Origin: Isoetes taiwanensis
Taxonomy: Eukaryota; Streptophyta; Lycopodiopsida; Isoetales; Isoetaceae
DNA length: 64,000 nucleotides
NCBI GenBank assembly: GCA_021234155.1
Contig: JAJEKV010000394.1
Span: forward strand, 175,087-239,086
Direction: 5' to 3'
Below the pieces are notes generated by a model, which searched no databases, was not told the DNA's origin, and saw only the letters and a program-made list of their open reading frames with translations. The translations under genes were made by a program, and so were the position numbers. Below, in pieces: positions 33,122 to 44,404 of the stretch (positions within the stretch are counted from its first letter, which is position 1; every line of letters begins with the position of its first letter).

Positions 33122-35340
33122 ATTCATGAACATTCGTTGCACTCCTCAGCTGGGTAATGAGTGATTTATTTTTATTCAATTGTGATATCTGATCCTCTAT
33201 ACTCTGATGTTCACTATGGCATCAGTTACGACCGATTTGGACCACCTTCCTCGCACAAGGAGATGGAGAAACTTCTATAGACACCTCAGTATATTTGCTT
33301 TTTTGCCTTCACGTTCTTCAGTTTACCATCATACATTGTTCATCAAATGTGGCATTTTGGGATCAATGTCTAATTTATTGTAGCTGCATTCATAAAATGA
33401 AGATGGTGCTCAAATCTAACAACGGCTCCTTCAAAATAGGTAAAGTTGAGTTCTTAAAGAGTCTGCAATTGCAGAGTAGACTAGAACATGATCATAAGCT
33501 TTCTTTTTATGTCAAGCTCTCCAGACTATAACACGGATCACTAACGTGATTTTGCCCCTTCCTCCATCTAATGGTTTGGAGATGGGGCTGGATGCCTCAT
33601 AGATCACCATCCCATGACCCATCATGGGCCCCCATGATGTGTCATAACCTCGGCGCTTGCTTTTTTGGCAGACGGTGGGGACTAGCATCCCATCCATCAG
33701 CATACGTGGATGAGGGGCATCAGAACCCCTCATCCTAAATTGCTACAATTTTATCAAAGCAATACAACCATTTATTGGAAGTCCATTTGATCTTTAATAG
33801 ACAAAGGTTAATGCATAGAGATGCAATGAACAGAAGTAACTCATATTTCATGTGTTTGTGGTTTGTTCTTTGTTAAGTAGGATACCATGTTGGGATTTGT
33901 TTTCAATTTTATGGAAGTAATGAAAACATTTATTAAAAGTGCGTTTCAACTTAGATATCGACCTTGCGTCTTCACACGAGGTAGACTTCACATAGTTACC
34001 ATAATGACATCTCAAATAAATCTTGGGGAAATCTACATAGCTGCGACTCACACAATCGACTTTACAAAATCTAAACTTCATAACGTGTGCCTTCTTACAC
34101 GCACCAAATCAGGAAATCCAAGTGAATTTTCACAGAAATTTGAAAAATCTTGAGGGTATCTTTTGCAACCTAGGGAAATTTAAGGGAATCTAGGAAAATA
34201 GTGAAGGAATCTAGAGTGGACTCTTTTCACAAGGCTATGTCATTAACTTCCATTTAGAAGTTGGTCTTCATGGCTTGGCCCAGATATACATTCCTTTGTA
34301 ATTGATTAACTTTTGATAGTAAGCCCATACAATACCTGACTTTTGGAATTTACTCTCACTTTTGTAGTTGATCTTATCATAGAGTCGATTGTGTTTTCGA
34401 GTTCATACAGACCCTACATATGACCTTGGGCTCATGTTCAACTCTCTTTTTTTAGTTTACTTTTTCTGTTTGGAATTGATTTTACACTTGACAGTATAGC
34501 ATTCTAAGTTTAGCATAGGATGTATTTCAGACTACAATTGCACTCACTAAATGTGGAAAAATTTCAGCCATGCACATTTTGCTAGGGAACAGCGCCATTA
34601 TCAACTAGGGTTATCGTTCATGGGATTTAAGATTTAGAGATTTAAGATTTAGGATTCAATGATAAAGAAAAAAAAAACACAAAGTCAACGCAGTAACTCA
34701 TCATTAAATTGCAACATACAATTAGACTTTATATGGTACATTTATAACCCTCACTCACATGATTAGCGCCTAAACATTAAATCCCAAGCAATTTACCAAT
34801 TATCATCATGAGCAATTCTCCAATTACTATTATATATATGAAATATACATATTTCATTCTTTTTCTTCATATGTAGCTTTGCAGAAACTTAAACACATGG
34901 ATTTTAGCTAATGTATGAGAATGTCAAAAGAGTGTTCCATAATCCTTGAAGTTCATAAAGAAATTGATACAAAAATGTGATAATGGTTCTTGGAGTTCAA
35001 CAACTTCCTTGCATGCACACTTTTTACCTATATCTTTGTCCACTGCCGAAAGTGAAGCAAAGAATAGTGCTTGCACACAACTTGGTAATAGAAGTATAGT
35101 TAAACACCCATCAAAATTTACTAAAGTTCCAGCCATGCAGTTGCACGTGCACAACTTGGTCGAACTATAATATGATTAGTTGCTATCGTATTATTACTTC
35201 TTTATTATTGCTTCTTTATCATCATACTCTTTACAGAATGTCAATGAATATAAACCTAACAAAGGTCACTAATGTAATACATCAATCGGTCTCATACAGT
35301 CCCCTTATATAAGCTGCCCCCTTATATATAGACGCCGAGG
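33122..35340. other. Unassigned region
   Basis: Mixed AT-rich DNA with several 60-90 codon frames on both strands, none recognisable. A short region at 33530-33740 is locally GC-rich, with CCCATGACCCATCATGGGCC. I see no RNA gene or element end here. Confidence 0.4.
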
Positions 35341-35942
35341 TGTCGCCGTTTGGACCGTCCAAATTTCAGATCCAACGGCCCACATGTAGCCACGTCGCAA
35401 TCCCCCAAGAAGCCCCCTTTATTTGGGGCTTTTGATGTGGCCCGTTAGATCTAGGGATTCAATCGTAGCCGTTTGTAGAAAAGGTGATTTCCTATATTGT
35501 GTGTAGACATTTTCATCCTGGCCGTCCATCTCAGATCTGGACGGCCCACAACGAAAGCCCCAATTCGATTTTTGTGGCTATGGTGCCTGGACGCCACAGT
35601 CGGTGCGCGCTCCAACAGCATGCAAGCTGCATTGGATTTTGCTTGTGGGCCGGATTGCAGTCCTAAGTAAATTTTATCGTTTTGAGCACTCTGGCCTGCA
35701 ACAGCCTGCACAAAGTACAAAGTTGAAGACAGTGAGTTTTGCCCTTATTCACTGTTTTGGGGTTGCAAGCTCGCACCTTGGTGCGGCGTTTTTTTTGAAA
35801 TCTTCTATCTCACGATTTTTTTGCCTTCGTTGGTGGCGTTCCACCAAGTCGGACGATTTTTTTGCCTTCGTTGATGTCGCCGTTTGGACCGTCCAAATTT
35901 CAGATCCAACGGCCCACATGTAGCCACGTCGCAATCCCCCAA
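35341..35942. repeat. 68 bp direct repeat (35341-35408 and 35875-35942)
   Basis: Both copies start TGTCGCCGTTTGGACCGTCC and end GTCGCAATCCCCCAA without a mismatch over 68 bp. A third, diverged version runs from about 35971 (GTGTCGCCGCCTGGGTCGTC). Between them, TTTTTTTGCCTTCGTTG occurs twice. Such GGACCGTCC / ACGGCCCACATGTAGCCACG blocks resemble Helitron-internal repeats, but no termini surround them. Confidence 0.7.
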
Positions 35943-36127
35943 CCTGCCCCCTTGTTGGTAGAGATCTGGGTGTCGCCGCCTGGGTCGTCGAACATGCGAG
36001 ATCGACCGCACTGATGGAGCCACCTCAATCCACCCCCAAGCAGCCCCATTATTTGGGGCTTTTGATTTGGGCCGTTGGATTTAGGGATATGATCTCAGCC
36101 GTCGATCGAAAAGTCAACAATATTAAA

Positions 36128-38022
36128 CTAGTAATGGTACCCAGCCTTGCTGGGCATAAATTAGGAACCTTTAATTTCTTTCTTTTTTTATTCTCCCTTT
36201 TTTTTTCTAACCCCGTTCTCCCTCCCTTTGCCTTCCCTTTCCCCTTTCCCTTTTTTTCTTTCTCTTTTTCTTATCAGCTTTTTCCCTTCCTTTTTATCTT
36301 TCCCCGCTCTTCCCATTTTTCCACTACTCTCTTTCCCTTTCCTTTTCCCCTTCCTCTTCCTTTTCCTTTTCCTTTTCCTTTTCCTTTTCTCTTTCCCGTT
36401 TCTCATGCATTTTTTTCGTTCTCTTTTGCTTACCTTTTCAGGGGCCTTTTTTTTCCTTTCCCCACCCTCTTCCTCTTGATCACGTGCCCTTTTCCCCATC
36501 TCTTTTCCCATTTCTCTCTCCTCTTTTCCTCATGCTCTTTTTGCTTTCCCTTCTCATTTTTCCGCTTCCCTTTTCATTTCAACTTTCCATTCCCTTTTCA
36601 TACTTTCCCCACCCTTTTGCTTTGCAATGTTCCCTTTTTCCCTTTCCTTTCTCTTTCCCCTTCCTTTACATTTTCCCTTTCCCGTTCCCTTTCGCTTTTC
36701 ATATGCCTCTTTCCATTCCCTTTTCTCAACCTTTTTTATGTACCCTTTTTCCTTCTTTCCCCATCTTCTTCCCCCTTTTCCCCTTTCCACTTTCTCCTTT
36801 CTTGTTTCTTTTTTCTTTTCCCTTTCCCATACTCTTTTTCCCTTTCTTTCTTCTATTTCCTCACCCTTTCCCTCTTCCCTTTTTTCTCGTGCCCTTTTCT
36901 CCTTCCTCTTTTCCTATTCCTTGCTCCCTACCCTTTGTCTATTCTAATTCCCCCCCACCTTTTTCCTCATTTTTCCATCCTTTCCCTCTTCCTTTTTCTC
37001 GATGCTCTTTTTGCTTTCCTTTTTCTCTTTCTTCACCCTTTCTCTTTTCCCTTTTTTCACGCCCTTTCATTTTTTTCTCTTTTCTCGTTCCTTTTCCCAA
37101 GTTCTCGTTTTCCCTTTTCCCCCTCTCTTTTCCTTTTTACTTTTCTTTTCCCATAGACTTTGCAACCTTTTCTTATTTTTCCTTACCTTTTTTCCTTTTC
37201 TCACCTTTACTTCTTACCCTTCTCGCGGTGCTCTTTTTCCGTTCCCTTTCCCCCTCGCCTATTCTATTCCTTTTTCTATTTTCTTTTATCTTTCCATTTT
37301 CCTTTTCTCCTTCTCTTTCCTTTTTCCTCTTACCTTTCCTTTATTCCTTTTCCTTTTTCCCTTTTCCCTTTTCCCTTTTCCCTTTTCCCTTTCATCGTTT
37401 TTTTTTTCCCTTCTCCTCTTCCTTTTCCTTTTTTCCCTTTCATCGTTTTTCCTTTTCCCTTCCCTCTTCCTTTTTCCCTTTCATCGTTTTTTCCTTTTCC
37501 TTTCCCTCTTCCTTTTCCCTTTTCCCTTTTCCCTTTTCCCTTTCATCGCTTTTTCCTTTTCCTTTTCCCTTTTCCCTTTTCCCTTTTCCCTTTCATCGTT
37601 TTTCCTTTTCCCTTCCCCTTTTCCTTTTCCCTTTTCCCTTTTCCCTTTTCCCTTTCATCATTTTTCCTTTTCCCTTTTCCCTTTTCCCTTTTCCCTTTCA
37701 TCGTTTTTCCTTTTCATTCCCCTTTTCCTTTTCCCTTTTCCCTTTTCCGTTTTCCATTTTCCCTTTTCCGTTTTCCCTTTTCCTTTCATCTTTTTCCTTT
37801 TCCTTCCCTTTTCCTTTTCCTTTTTCCTTTCATAGTTTTCCCTTTTCCCTTTCATCGTTTTCCTTTTCCCTTCCCTTTTCTCATTTCCCTTTTCCCTTTT
37901 TCCTTTCATCGCTTTTTTCCTTTTCCCTTCCCTTCCACTTTTCCCTTTTCCCTTTTCCCTTTTCCTTTTCCTTTTCCTTTTTCCTTTTCCCTTTCATATT
38001 GAAGCCATAGTCAAGATGAAGG
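36128..38022 (-). mobile_element. Helitron with GGGAAAA array, inverted copy of 14135-16014
   Basis: On the minus strand it ends CCCAGCAAGGCTGGG, TACCATTA, CTAG (36128-36131) next to T, identical to the end at 16014. The polypurine array is on the minus strand here (CCCTTTT on plus), with the same order of GGGCACG and ACGATGAAA landmarks as the other copy. Its 5' side stops at GACTATGGCTTCAATATG near 38000-38022, about 85 bp short of the copy at 14046. The helicase fragment begins directly after. Plus-strand frames of up to 508 codons are Phe/Pro/Ser artefacts. Confidence 0.75.
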
Positions 38023-38034
38023 AGTCCAACCATC

Positions 38035-39350
38035 CCATTAGGTGTATAAATGTGGATGGTCACGGGGGTCCTGGAAAAACGTTAGGTCTTCAATCTGATT
38101 ATTAGCATGCTAAGAGGAAAGAGCTTCGGTGTTATTAGTTGCATGGACAGGGCATAAGCGAGCCTTTTTACTCAAGGGAGCCCAAACAGTGCACTCTACA
38201 TTCAAGCTCAGCTAAACTTGACACCAAGCAACATCGACTTACGTGCCACGAGCAAACAGGCGGATAGAATAAGAAAAGCAACACTTTTGGTGTGGGATGA
38301 ATTAAGCATGACGACTCAAGCCCCCCACGGCGGTGAATCTTTTTTTGAAGGAAATTCGACGGACCCTGCACCATTTGATTGGAATGATTGTATTAGCCGT
38401 GGGGATTTTAAAACAACTACACGTGAATCAAACGAGCTAAAAAGATGGAGATTCTCGCAAAATGTGTCAAGAGCAACCCCACAATGGAAACACTTCAAGA
38501 CATTCAAACTAACAACGAACATGCGGTCGGCAAGGGGCTAAAAGGAATGGTCTGAATACTTGCTGAAGCTTGGCGACGGGGAGCGAATGAATGAATGCGA
38601 AGCCTACCCTCCTCAAGGCGTCGTTGAACTGCCGAGCAAGTGCATTGCCCAAAATAACATTATCGATGAGGTGTTTGGAACAAGTATAGACCCAGCCAGC
38701 ATGGAAGATCTATTCGAGAAATCTATACTATCTCCAAAAAATGAGGATACATTGAGTCTTAGTGACAAGACCACCCAAAGATTGCATGGAGACTTGCACC
38801 CATATTTGGTATTGATACCCTCAATCACGGAAGATGAAGAGGACATTAGAAATTTCCGATTGAATTCATCAATCACCTCACACCAGAATAATGCCTTATA
38901 AGCTCAATATCAAGGTGGGAGCAATAGTGATGTTACTTAGGAACATGTATCCACGAGGTGGCCTATGCAATGGAACACGCCTACGCATCACACACGCAAC
39001 ACAAAGAATTTTACGGGCGGAGATAGTCACGGGTGAATTGAGAGGCACCCGATCATTGTTGAAAAAATCTTAACGCCATCTAATTCACACATACCCTTCA
39101 CTAGAAGACAATATCGATCCGCCTAGCATTCTCAATGACAATCAATAAATCAGGGGTCAATCTTTGGAGACCGTTGGGCTTTACACACCGCCAGCACGTT
39201 TTTAGCCCATGGACAACTCTCGTTGGCGGCTCTCAAGGTGCACCTCACAAAGGCGGGGTCAAAATTGCCATTCTGAGACGCGTCACGTCAAGGTGCATTA
39301 CGAAAAGACCATCGAACATACACCCCGAATGTTGTGTATAAGGAGGCACT
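38035..39350 (+). pseudogene. Helitron Pif1-like helicase (RepHel C-terminal part), frameshifted
   Basis: Motifs appear in the order of Pif1/RecD-family helicases. Walker A is NVDGHGGPGKT near 38048. LLKGAQTVHSTFKL follows near 38170, Walker B is LLVWDELSM near 38289, and FKTFKLTTNMRS lies near 38497. After a stop come YLLKLGDGERMNECEA, SILSPKNED, PYKLNIKVGAIVMLLRNMYP (38894), RGGLCNGTRLRI, TINKSGV near 39137 and VKIAIL near 39259. RepHel drives rolling-circle transposition: Rep nicks DNA and the helicase unwinds it. The Rep domain is missing, and frame changes occur near 38100-38200, 38540, 38898 and 39150-39330. It precedes a Helitron 3' end of the same type as the GA-rich units that follow, so it may be a relic of their autonomous partner. 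Confidence 0.8.
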
Positions 39351-39605
39351 TATATAAATAAAGTATTTAAATTTTATAGAATAATATGAGTACGAACATG
39401 TGCATGTTAGTAAGTGTGAGTCAGCTTTTAATGGGAGGTTTTTGGAAACTTTGCAAACACTGAAAATAGAATGTTCTAGAATATTTCAGACGCTCATACG
39501 CAAGCACCTCAACTTAAAAATAATGAATGTAGTAGATGTTGCCTTATGGGCCAAACCGAGGCGCAGGCCCCCGAAGGGCAGTCGGTGAATATGTAAAAGA
39601 AAAAA

Positions 39606-39631
39606 AAGGGCCGCCGCCCGCCCTTTTCTAG
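39606..39631 (+). mobile_element. Helitron 3' terminus of the helicase-bearing element
   Basis: A GC-rich stem-loop (GGGCCGCCGCCCGCCC) is followed by TTTT and CTAG (39628-39631). The ending GCCCTTTTCTAG recurs at 41744, 41901, 45482, 48493 and, slightly changed, 54036. Confidence 0.75.
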
Positions 39632-39703
39632 TCTAATCTTCTAATATAATAAAGAAATAGCGTCCGTGAGTGAGTGAGTCTGTGAGTCTGTCTCGACGGT
39701 GGA

Positions 39704-39722
39704 GGATGCGCCACGTGGCTTG
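39704..39722 (+). promoter_or_regulatory. G-box in unit A head
   Basis: GCCACGTGGC with CACGTG at 39712-39717. The same motif is kept in the heads at 45580, 48589 and 54129 and degraded to CACGCG near 51462. Binding by bZIP/bHLH factors is inferred from the motif. Confidence 0.45.
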
Positions 39723-39795
39723 ATCCCGGCCGTCCGTGGGCGTTGGCCTCTCAAAAGCTCCCAAGTTTGGTGGACAAAATTTTTTGGTTTACCAC

Positions 39796-39857
39796 GGACT
39801 TGAACCCTGGACATTGCCCCCCAAACCCCCCACCCTTACCACTAGACCAACCAGTCT
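39796..39857 (-). other. tRNA-derived (SINE-like) module with Pol III A and B boxes
   Basis: On the minus strand TGGTCTAGTGG (39839-39849) matches the A box TRGYNNARNNG perfectly, and GGTTCAAGTCC (39796-39806) matches the B box GGTTCRANYCC perfectly, about 30 bases apart. The A-box region resembles plant tRNA-Gly. There is no cloverleaf acceptor stem, so it is not a tRNA gene. Confidence 0.65.
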
Positions 39858-39959
39858 TTTCTTAAAAGAATAGGAAGTCCATGTTTAGTTAAGGCTGGAG
39901 CAATGGAAATTCCTTTAGTTAATTAAAAGCCTTGGTGTTAAAAGTTCTTTGGTTTAGGA

Positions 39960-40015
39960 AGGATTCGAGCCCTGGGCTGTGGCACCCCAGCCCTGAATCT
40001 CAACCACTAGGGCAA
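39960..40015 (-). other. Second tRNA-like module, degenerate
   Basis: On the minus strand CCCTAGTGGTTGAG is followed ~25 bases later by GGGCTCGAATCC, resembling A and B boxes with mismatches. Another copy lies near 54370-54420. Confidence 0.4.
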
Positions 40016-40092
40016 GCATTAGTTTTTTGGAGAATATGATGATTTTAATATTGTTAAAGGTGGAATGTATGCAAGGTTTAAAACATACACAA

Positions 40093-40120
40093 TTCTAGAA
40101 CCTTCTAGAATGTTCTAGAA
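40093..40120 (+). promoter_or_regulatory. Perfect six-module heat-shock element
   Basis: Six alternating TTC and GAA triplets, each separated by exactly two bases, run over 28 bp (TTCTAGAAcc then TTCTAGAATGTTCTAGAA). Three modules suffice to bind a heat-shock factor trimer. It lies directly before the GA tract. Activity is inferred from the motif only. Confidence 0.7.
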
Positions 40121-40127
40121 GGGAGGT

Positions 40128-40170
<43 letters not shown>

Positions 40171-40408
40171 TGGGAGAGAGAGAAGAGACATGGGAAAGAG
40201 GGGAAAGAAGAGAGAGGAGAGAGAAGAGAGAGAGGAGAGAGAAGAGAGAGAGGGAGCTGAAAGAGAGAGAGGAGAGAGAGCGCAGGGAGAAGAGAGAAAG
40301 GAGAGAGGGAAGAGAGAGGAAAGAGAAGAGAGAGGAGGGAGAAGAGAGAGAGACAGGAATAGAAAAGAGAGAGAAAGATAGAGAGAGAGGGGAGAAATAG
40401 AGAGAGAG

Positions 40409-40440
<32 letters not shown>

Positions 40441-40533
40441 CAGAGAGAGAAGGGGGGAGAGAGAGAGAGAGAGAGAGAGAAGAGAGAGAAGAGAGATATA
40501 GAGATAGAGAGAGAGAAACAAAGAGATAGAGAT

Positions 40534-40564
<31 letters not shown>

Positions 40565-40967
40565 GAGATAGAAGAGAGATAGGAGAGAGAGAGAAGAGAG
40601 ATAGGAGAGAGAGAAAAGAGAGGAGAGAGAAGAGAGAGAGATGAGAGAGAGAGAGAGAGAGAGATAGAGAGAGAGAGAGGGAGGAGAGATAGGAGAGAGG
40701 AGAGAGATGGGAGAGAGAGAAGAGAGAAAAGAGAGGAGAGAGAGAGAGAGAGAGAAGAGATAGAAGAGAGAGATAGGAGAGTGAGGAGAGAGATAGGAGG
40801 GAGAGGGAGAGAGAGGAGAGAGAGAGAGAGAGAGATAGAAGAGAGGGAGAGAGAGAGAGAGAGATATATATATATAGGAGGAAAGGGAGAGAGATGGGGA
40901 GAGAAGAGAGATAGGAGAGAGATAGGAGGGAGAGAGAGAGAGAGAGAGAGAGATGTGAGAGAGATGG

Positions 40968-41013
<46 letters not shown>

Positions 41014-41043
41014 GAGGGGAAAGAGGAGAGAGGAGAGATGAGA

Positions 41044-41092
<49 letters not shown>

Positions 41093-41355
41093 GGAGGGAG
41101 AGAAAGGGAGAGAGAAGAGAGGGAGATAGAGAGGAGAGAGGGAGAGGAGGGACAGAGAGAAGAGAGAAGGAAGAGAGAGGAGAGAGAGAGGGGGGGGAAA
41201 GAGAGATGAGAGAGATGAGAGAGACAGGAGAGAGAAGAGAGAAAGGGGAGAGGGAAGAGAGAGGAGAGAGAGAAAAAGATAGAGAGAGGGGAGAAATAGA
41301 GAGAGAGGGGGAGAAATAGAGAGAGAGAAGAGAGATAGGAGAGAGAGAAGGAAAA

Positions 41356-41437
<82 letters not shown>

Positions 41438-41660
41438 AGAGGGGGGGAAGAAAGGGAGAGAGAGAGAGGAGAGAGAGGAAGAGAGAAAGAAGAGAGAGGA
41501 GAGAAGAGAGGAGAGAGAGAGAGGGGAGAAATAGGAGAGAGAGGAGAGATAGAGAAAGAAGAGAGAGGAGTAAGAGAGAAGGAAGAGGGAGGAGAGAGAA
41601 GAAAGGAGAAAGAGAGAGGGAAGAGATAGGAGAGAGAGAGAGAAGAGAGAGAGGAGAGAG
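40121..41660 (+). repeat. GA microsatellite tract, ~1.5 kb
   Basis: Almost pure purine: (GA)n with GAGAAGAG, GAGGAG and GATAGG interruptions. The longest uninterrupted (GA)n run is near 41358-41432. Such tracts bind GAGA-type factors (BBR/BPC in plants) and can form triplex DNA. Confidence 0.95.
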
Positions 41661-41744
41661 GGGAGATAGGCACATGGTTGCCCAACTGTGAAGCAGGCTT
41701 CAAGGCCGGGTTGTTGAGCAATGAGCCGCCGGGCCCTTTTCTAG

Positions 41745-41901
41745 AGAGGAGAGAGGAGAGAGGGAAGCAGATAGGAAAGAGAGAGGTAGAGAAGCAGAGA
41801 GGGAAGAGATAGGAGATAGGCACATGGATGGGCCTTGATAGGCCACGGGAGGCCTACGAGCCAAGTAAGGAATGGTTCCGCCGTGCCGGGCCCTTTTCTA
41901 G
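41745..41901 (+). mobile_element. Extra Helitron 3' end
   Basis: A second GA stretch followed by GATAGGCACATGG, GCCGGGCCCTTTTCTAG (ends 41901) repeats the 3' structure of unit A just after its own end. It is therefore a tandem or nested terminus. Confidence 0.55.
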
Positions 41902-42214
41902 TGAATTATAATAAGAAAATAGTATGGCCCGCCTGCGGAGTGAGTGAGTCTCAGATTTCACTAATCCCTCTATTTCCTAAAAAAAAAATTTTTGGTTTTG
42001 TGGAGGATTCAACCCGACCTTGCCCCCCAACCCCCATCCCACCACTTTAGACCAACCATTCTTTCTTTGAAAGAATAAGAACTCCATGCTTAGTTAAGGC
42101 TAGGGCAATGGAAATTCCTTTGGTTAATTAAAAGCCTTGATGATCCTAGAACTCGCGGAGTGAGTGAGTCTCAGATTACCCACCCCTATTTCAAAAAATT
42201 TTGGTTTTGTGGAA

Positions 42215-42275
42215 AATTCGAACCCCGACCTTGCCCTCTAACCCCCATCCTTACCACTAGACCAACCATTCTTTC
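42215..42275 (-). other. tRNA-like module in unit B (a second copy at 41997-42061)
   Basis: The A box TGGTCTAGTGG is intact on the minus strand (42254-42264). The B box is GGTTCGAATTT, perfect in its core but with a lost CC. The copy at 41997-42061 is more degraded. Confidence 0.5.
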
Positions 42276-43580
42276 TTTAAAAAGAATAAGAACTCCATGC
42301 TTAGTTAAGGCTAGGGCTAAAATGTTCTAGAATGAGGCTAGAGAGAGAAGAGGGAAAGATAGAGGGGGAGAAGAGAGGAGAGAGTAGAGAGAGGAGGGAG
42401 AAGAGGGAGAGAGAGGAGAAAGAGAGAGAAAGATAGAGAGAAGGGAGAAATAGAGAGAGAGAAGAGAAATAAGAGAGAGAGAAGGAAAAAAGGGGCTCCC
42501 CCAACCCCCATCCTTACCACTAGACCAACCATTCTTTTCTTGAAAGAATAAGAACTCCATGCTTAGTTAAGGCTAGGGCAATGGAAATTCTTTGGTTAAT
42601 TAAAAGCCTTGATGATCCCAGAACCTCTAAAAAAATGTTCTAGAATGAGGCTAGAGAGAGAGAAGAGGGAAAGATAGAGGGGAGAAGAGAGGAGAGAAAT
42701 AGAGAGAGAGAAAAGAGAAAAAGAGAGAGAGAAGGAAAAAAAAAGGGGAGAGAGAGAGAGGAGAGAGAGAAGAGAGGGAAGAAAGACAGAGGAGGAAGGA
42801 GAGAGGAGAGAGGAGAGAGAGAGAGAAGAGAGGGAGGGAGGGAGAGAGAGGAGAGCAGAAAGGAGAAAGTAGAGAGAGAAGAGAAAGAGAAGAGAGGGGG
42901 GGAGAGAGGGGGGAAAGAAGAGAGAGGGAGAGAGAAGAGACATGAGAGAGAGAGAAAGAGAGAGAAGAGGGAAAGGGGAGAGGGAAGAGACAGACAGAGA
43001 GAGAGAGAGAGAAAGATAGGGAGAGAGAGGAGAGAGAGGAGAGAGAGAGAGAGAGACAGAGAGAGAGAGGAGAGAGAGGAGAGAGAGATATATAAAAGAC
43101 AAAGAGAAGAGAAGAGAGATATAGAGATAAAGAGAGGGAGAGGAGAGAGAGAGATAAAGAGGAGAGAGAAGGAAAAGGGAGAGGGAGGAAGAGAGAAAGG
43201 GGGAGAGAGATAGAGAGCAGGGGAGAAAAGAGAGGGAGAGGGTAAAGAAAAAGACAATAAAAATATATAGGAGAGAGAGAGAGAGAGATAGGGTAAAGAC
43301 AAAAGAGAAGAGAAGAGAGAGGAGAGAAAGATTTTAGGAGATAGAGAGAGAGAGAAGAGAGGAGAGAGAAGGAAAAAAAGGGGAGAGGGAGAAGAGAGAA
43401 AAGGGGAGAGAGAGAGAGGGGGGGGAGAAAAGAGAGGGAGAGGGTAAAGACAAAGACAATAGAAGAGAGAGAGAGAGAAAGAGAGAGAGAGGAGAGAAAA
43501 GAAGAAAGAGGAGAGAGAAGAGAGACAAAGGGTAAAGGTGGGGTATATGCAAGGTTTAAAACATACATAATCCTAGAGCC

Positions 43581-43598
43581 TTCTAGAATGTTCTAGAA
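43581..43598 (+). promoter_or_regulatory. Four-module heat-shock element
   Basis: TTCTAGAATGTTCTAGAA, with a degenerate further pair (CCTAGAGCC) upstream, again sits just before a GA tract. Two-module versions lie near 42315 and 42635. Confidence 0.65.
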
Positions 43599-43706
43599 TA
43601 AGGCTAGAGAGAGAAGAGGGAAGAGAGAGGGAGAGAAATGGAGGAGAGAGAGGAGAGAGGAGAGAGAGAAGGAGGAGAGAGAGAAGAGAGAGGAAGGAGA
43701 AGAGAG

Positions 43707-43747
<41 letters not shown>

Positions 43748-44404
43748 AAATAGAGAGAGAAGATAGATGTGAGAGCTTCCCAATATAGTGATAGCCTATA
43801 TATAGAGAGGATATAGATATATATATATATATATATAGAGAGAGAATATATATAGAGACTAAGAGAGAGGCCAAAAAAATAGATAGAGAGAAGAGAGGGG
43901 AGAGAATATAGAGGGAGAGAGAGAGGAGGAGAGGAAGAGATAGATATAGGGGGGGGAAGAAGAGAGAAGAGATAGGAAGAGAGACAGTAAAAGAGGAGAG
44001 AGAGAGGATGTAGAGGAGAAAGGATTAGATCTATAGAGAGAGAGAGAGAGGAGAGATAGGAGAGAGAAGAGAGAAAGGAGAGAGGGAAGAGAGATTAGAG
44101 AGAGAGAGAGAAAGGGAGAAGAGAGAGAAAAGAGAGGGAAGAGAGAGGGGAGAGAGAGAGGGAAAGAAGAGAGAGGAGAGAGATGAGAGAGGATTTCTTG
44201 GGGGAGAGGGAAGAAAGAGAAGAGATAGGGAGAGATAAGAGGGAGAGAAGAGAGGAAGAGAGGAGGAGGGAGAGAGAGAGGAGAGAGAGGAGAGATAGGA
44301 GAGAGGAGAGGGAAGAGAGAAAAGGAGAGAGAAATAGAAAAGAAGGGAGGAAGAGAGGAGAGGGTAAAAGACAAAAGAGAAAAAGAAGAGAGAGTAGAGG
44401 TAGT

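Larger units (their letters stand above)
39632..41744 (+). mobile_element. GA-rich Helitron-like unit A
   Basis: It starts TCTAATCTTCTAATATAATA right at the previous CTAG and ends GGGCCCTTTTCTAG. Inside, in order: GTGAGTGAGTCTG head, G-box (39712), tRNA-like module (39796-39849, minus), a second tRNA-like module, the conserved TTAATTAAAAGCCTTG block, a six-module HSE (40093-40120), ~1.5 kb of GA repeats, and the subterminal block GATAGGCACATGG. No protein is encoded; the long Ser/Leu and Arg/Glu frames are repeat artefacts. Confidence 0.65.

Noticed and set aside
36014-38010. Plus-strand frames of 380 and 508 codons rich in Phe, Pro and Ser (and matching minus-strand frames at 8.8-10.3 and 14.1-15.7 kb)
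   Set aside because: CCCTTTT repeats translate to Phe/Pro/Leu/Ser in any frame. There are no domain motifs, and codon use simply follows the repeat. Not a membrane protein.
39796-39857. Genuine tRNA gene on the minus strand
   Set aside because: The A and B boxes are good but there is no acceptor stem, anticodon arm or discriminator. It is called a tRNA-derived module only.
40095-41823. Minus-strand frames of 526 and 572 codons, almost only Ser and Leu
   Set aside because: They are translations of a GA/CT microsatellite; the same is true of long frames at 42.6-45.7, 48.6-49.7, 52.8-54.2 and 62.8-63.8 kb. All frames stay open because the repeat lacks stop codons.
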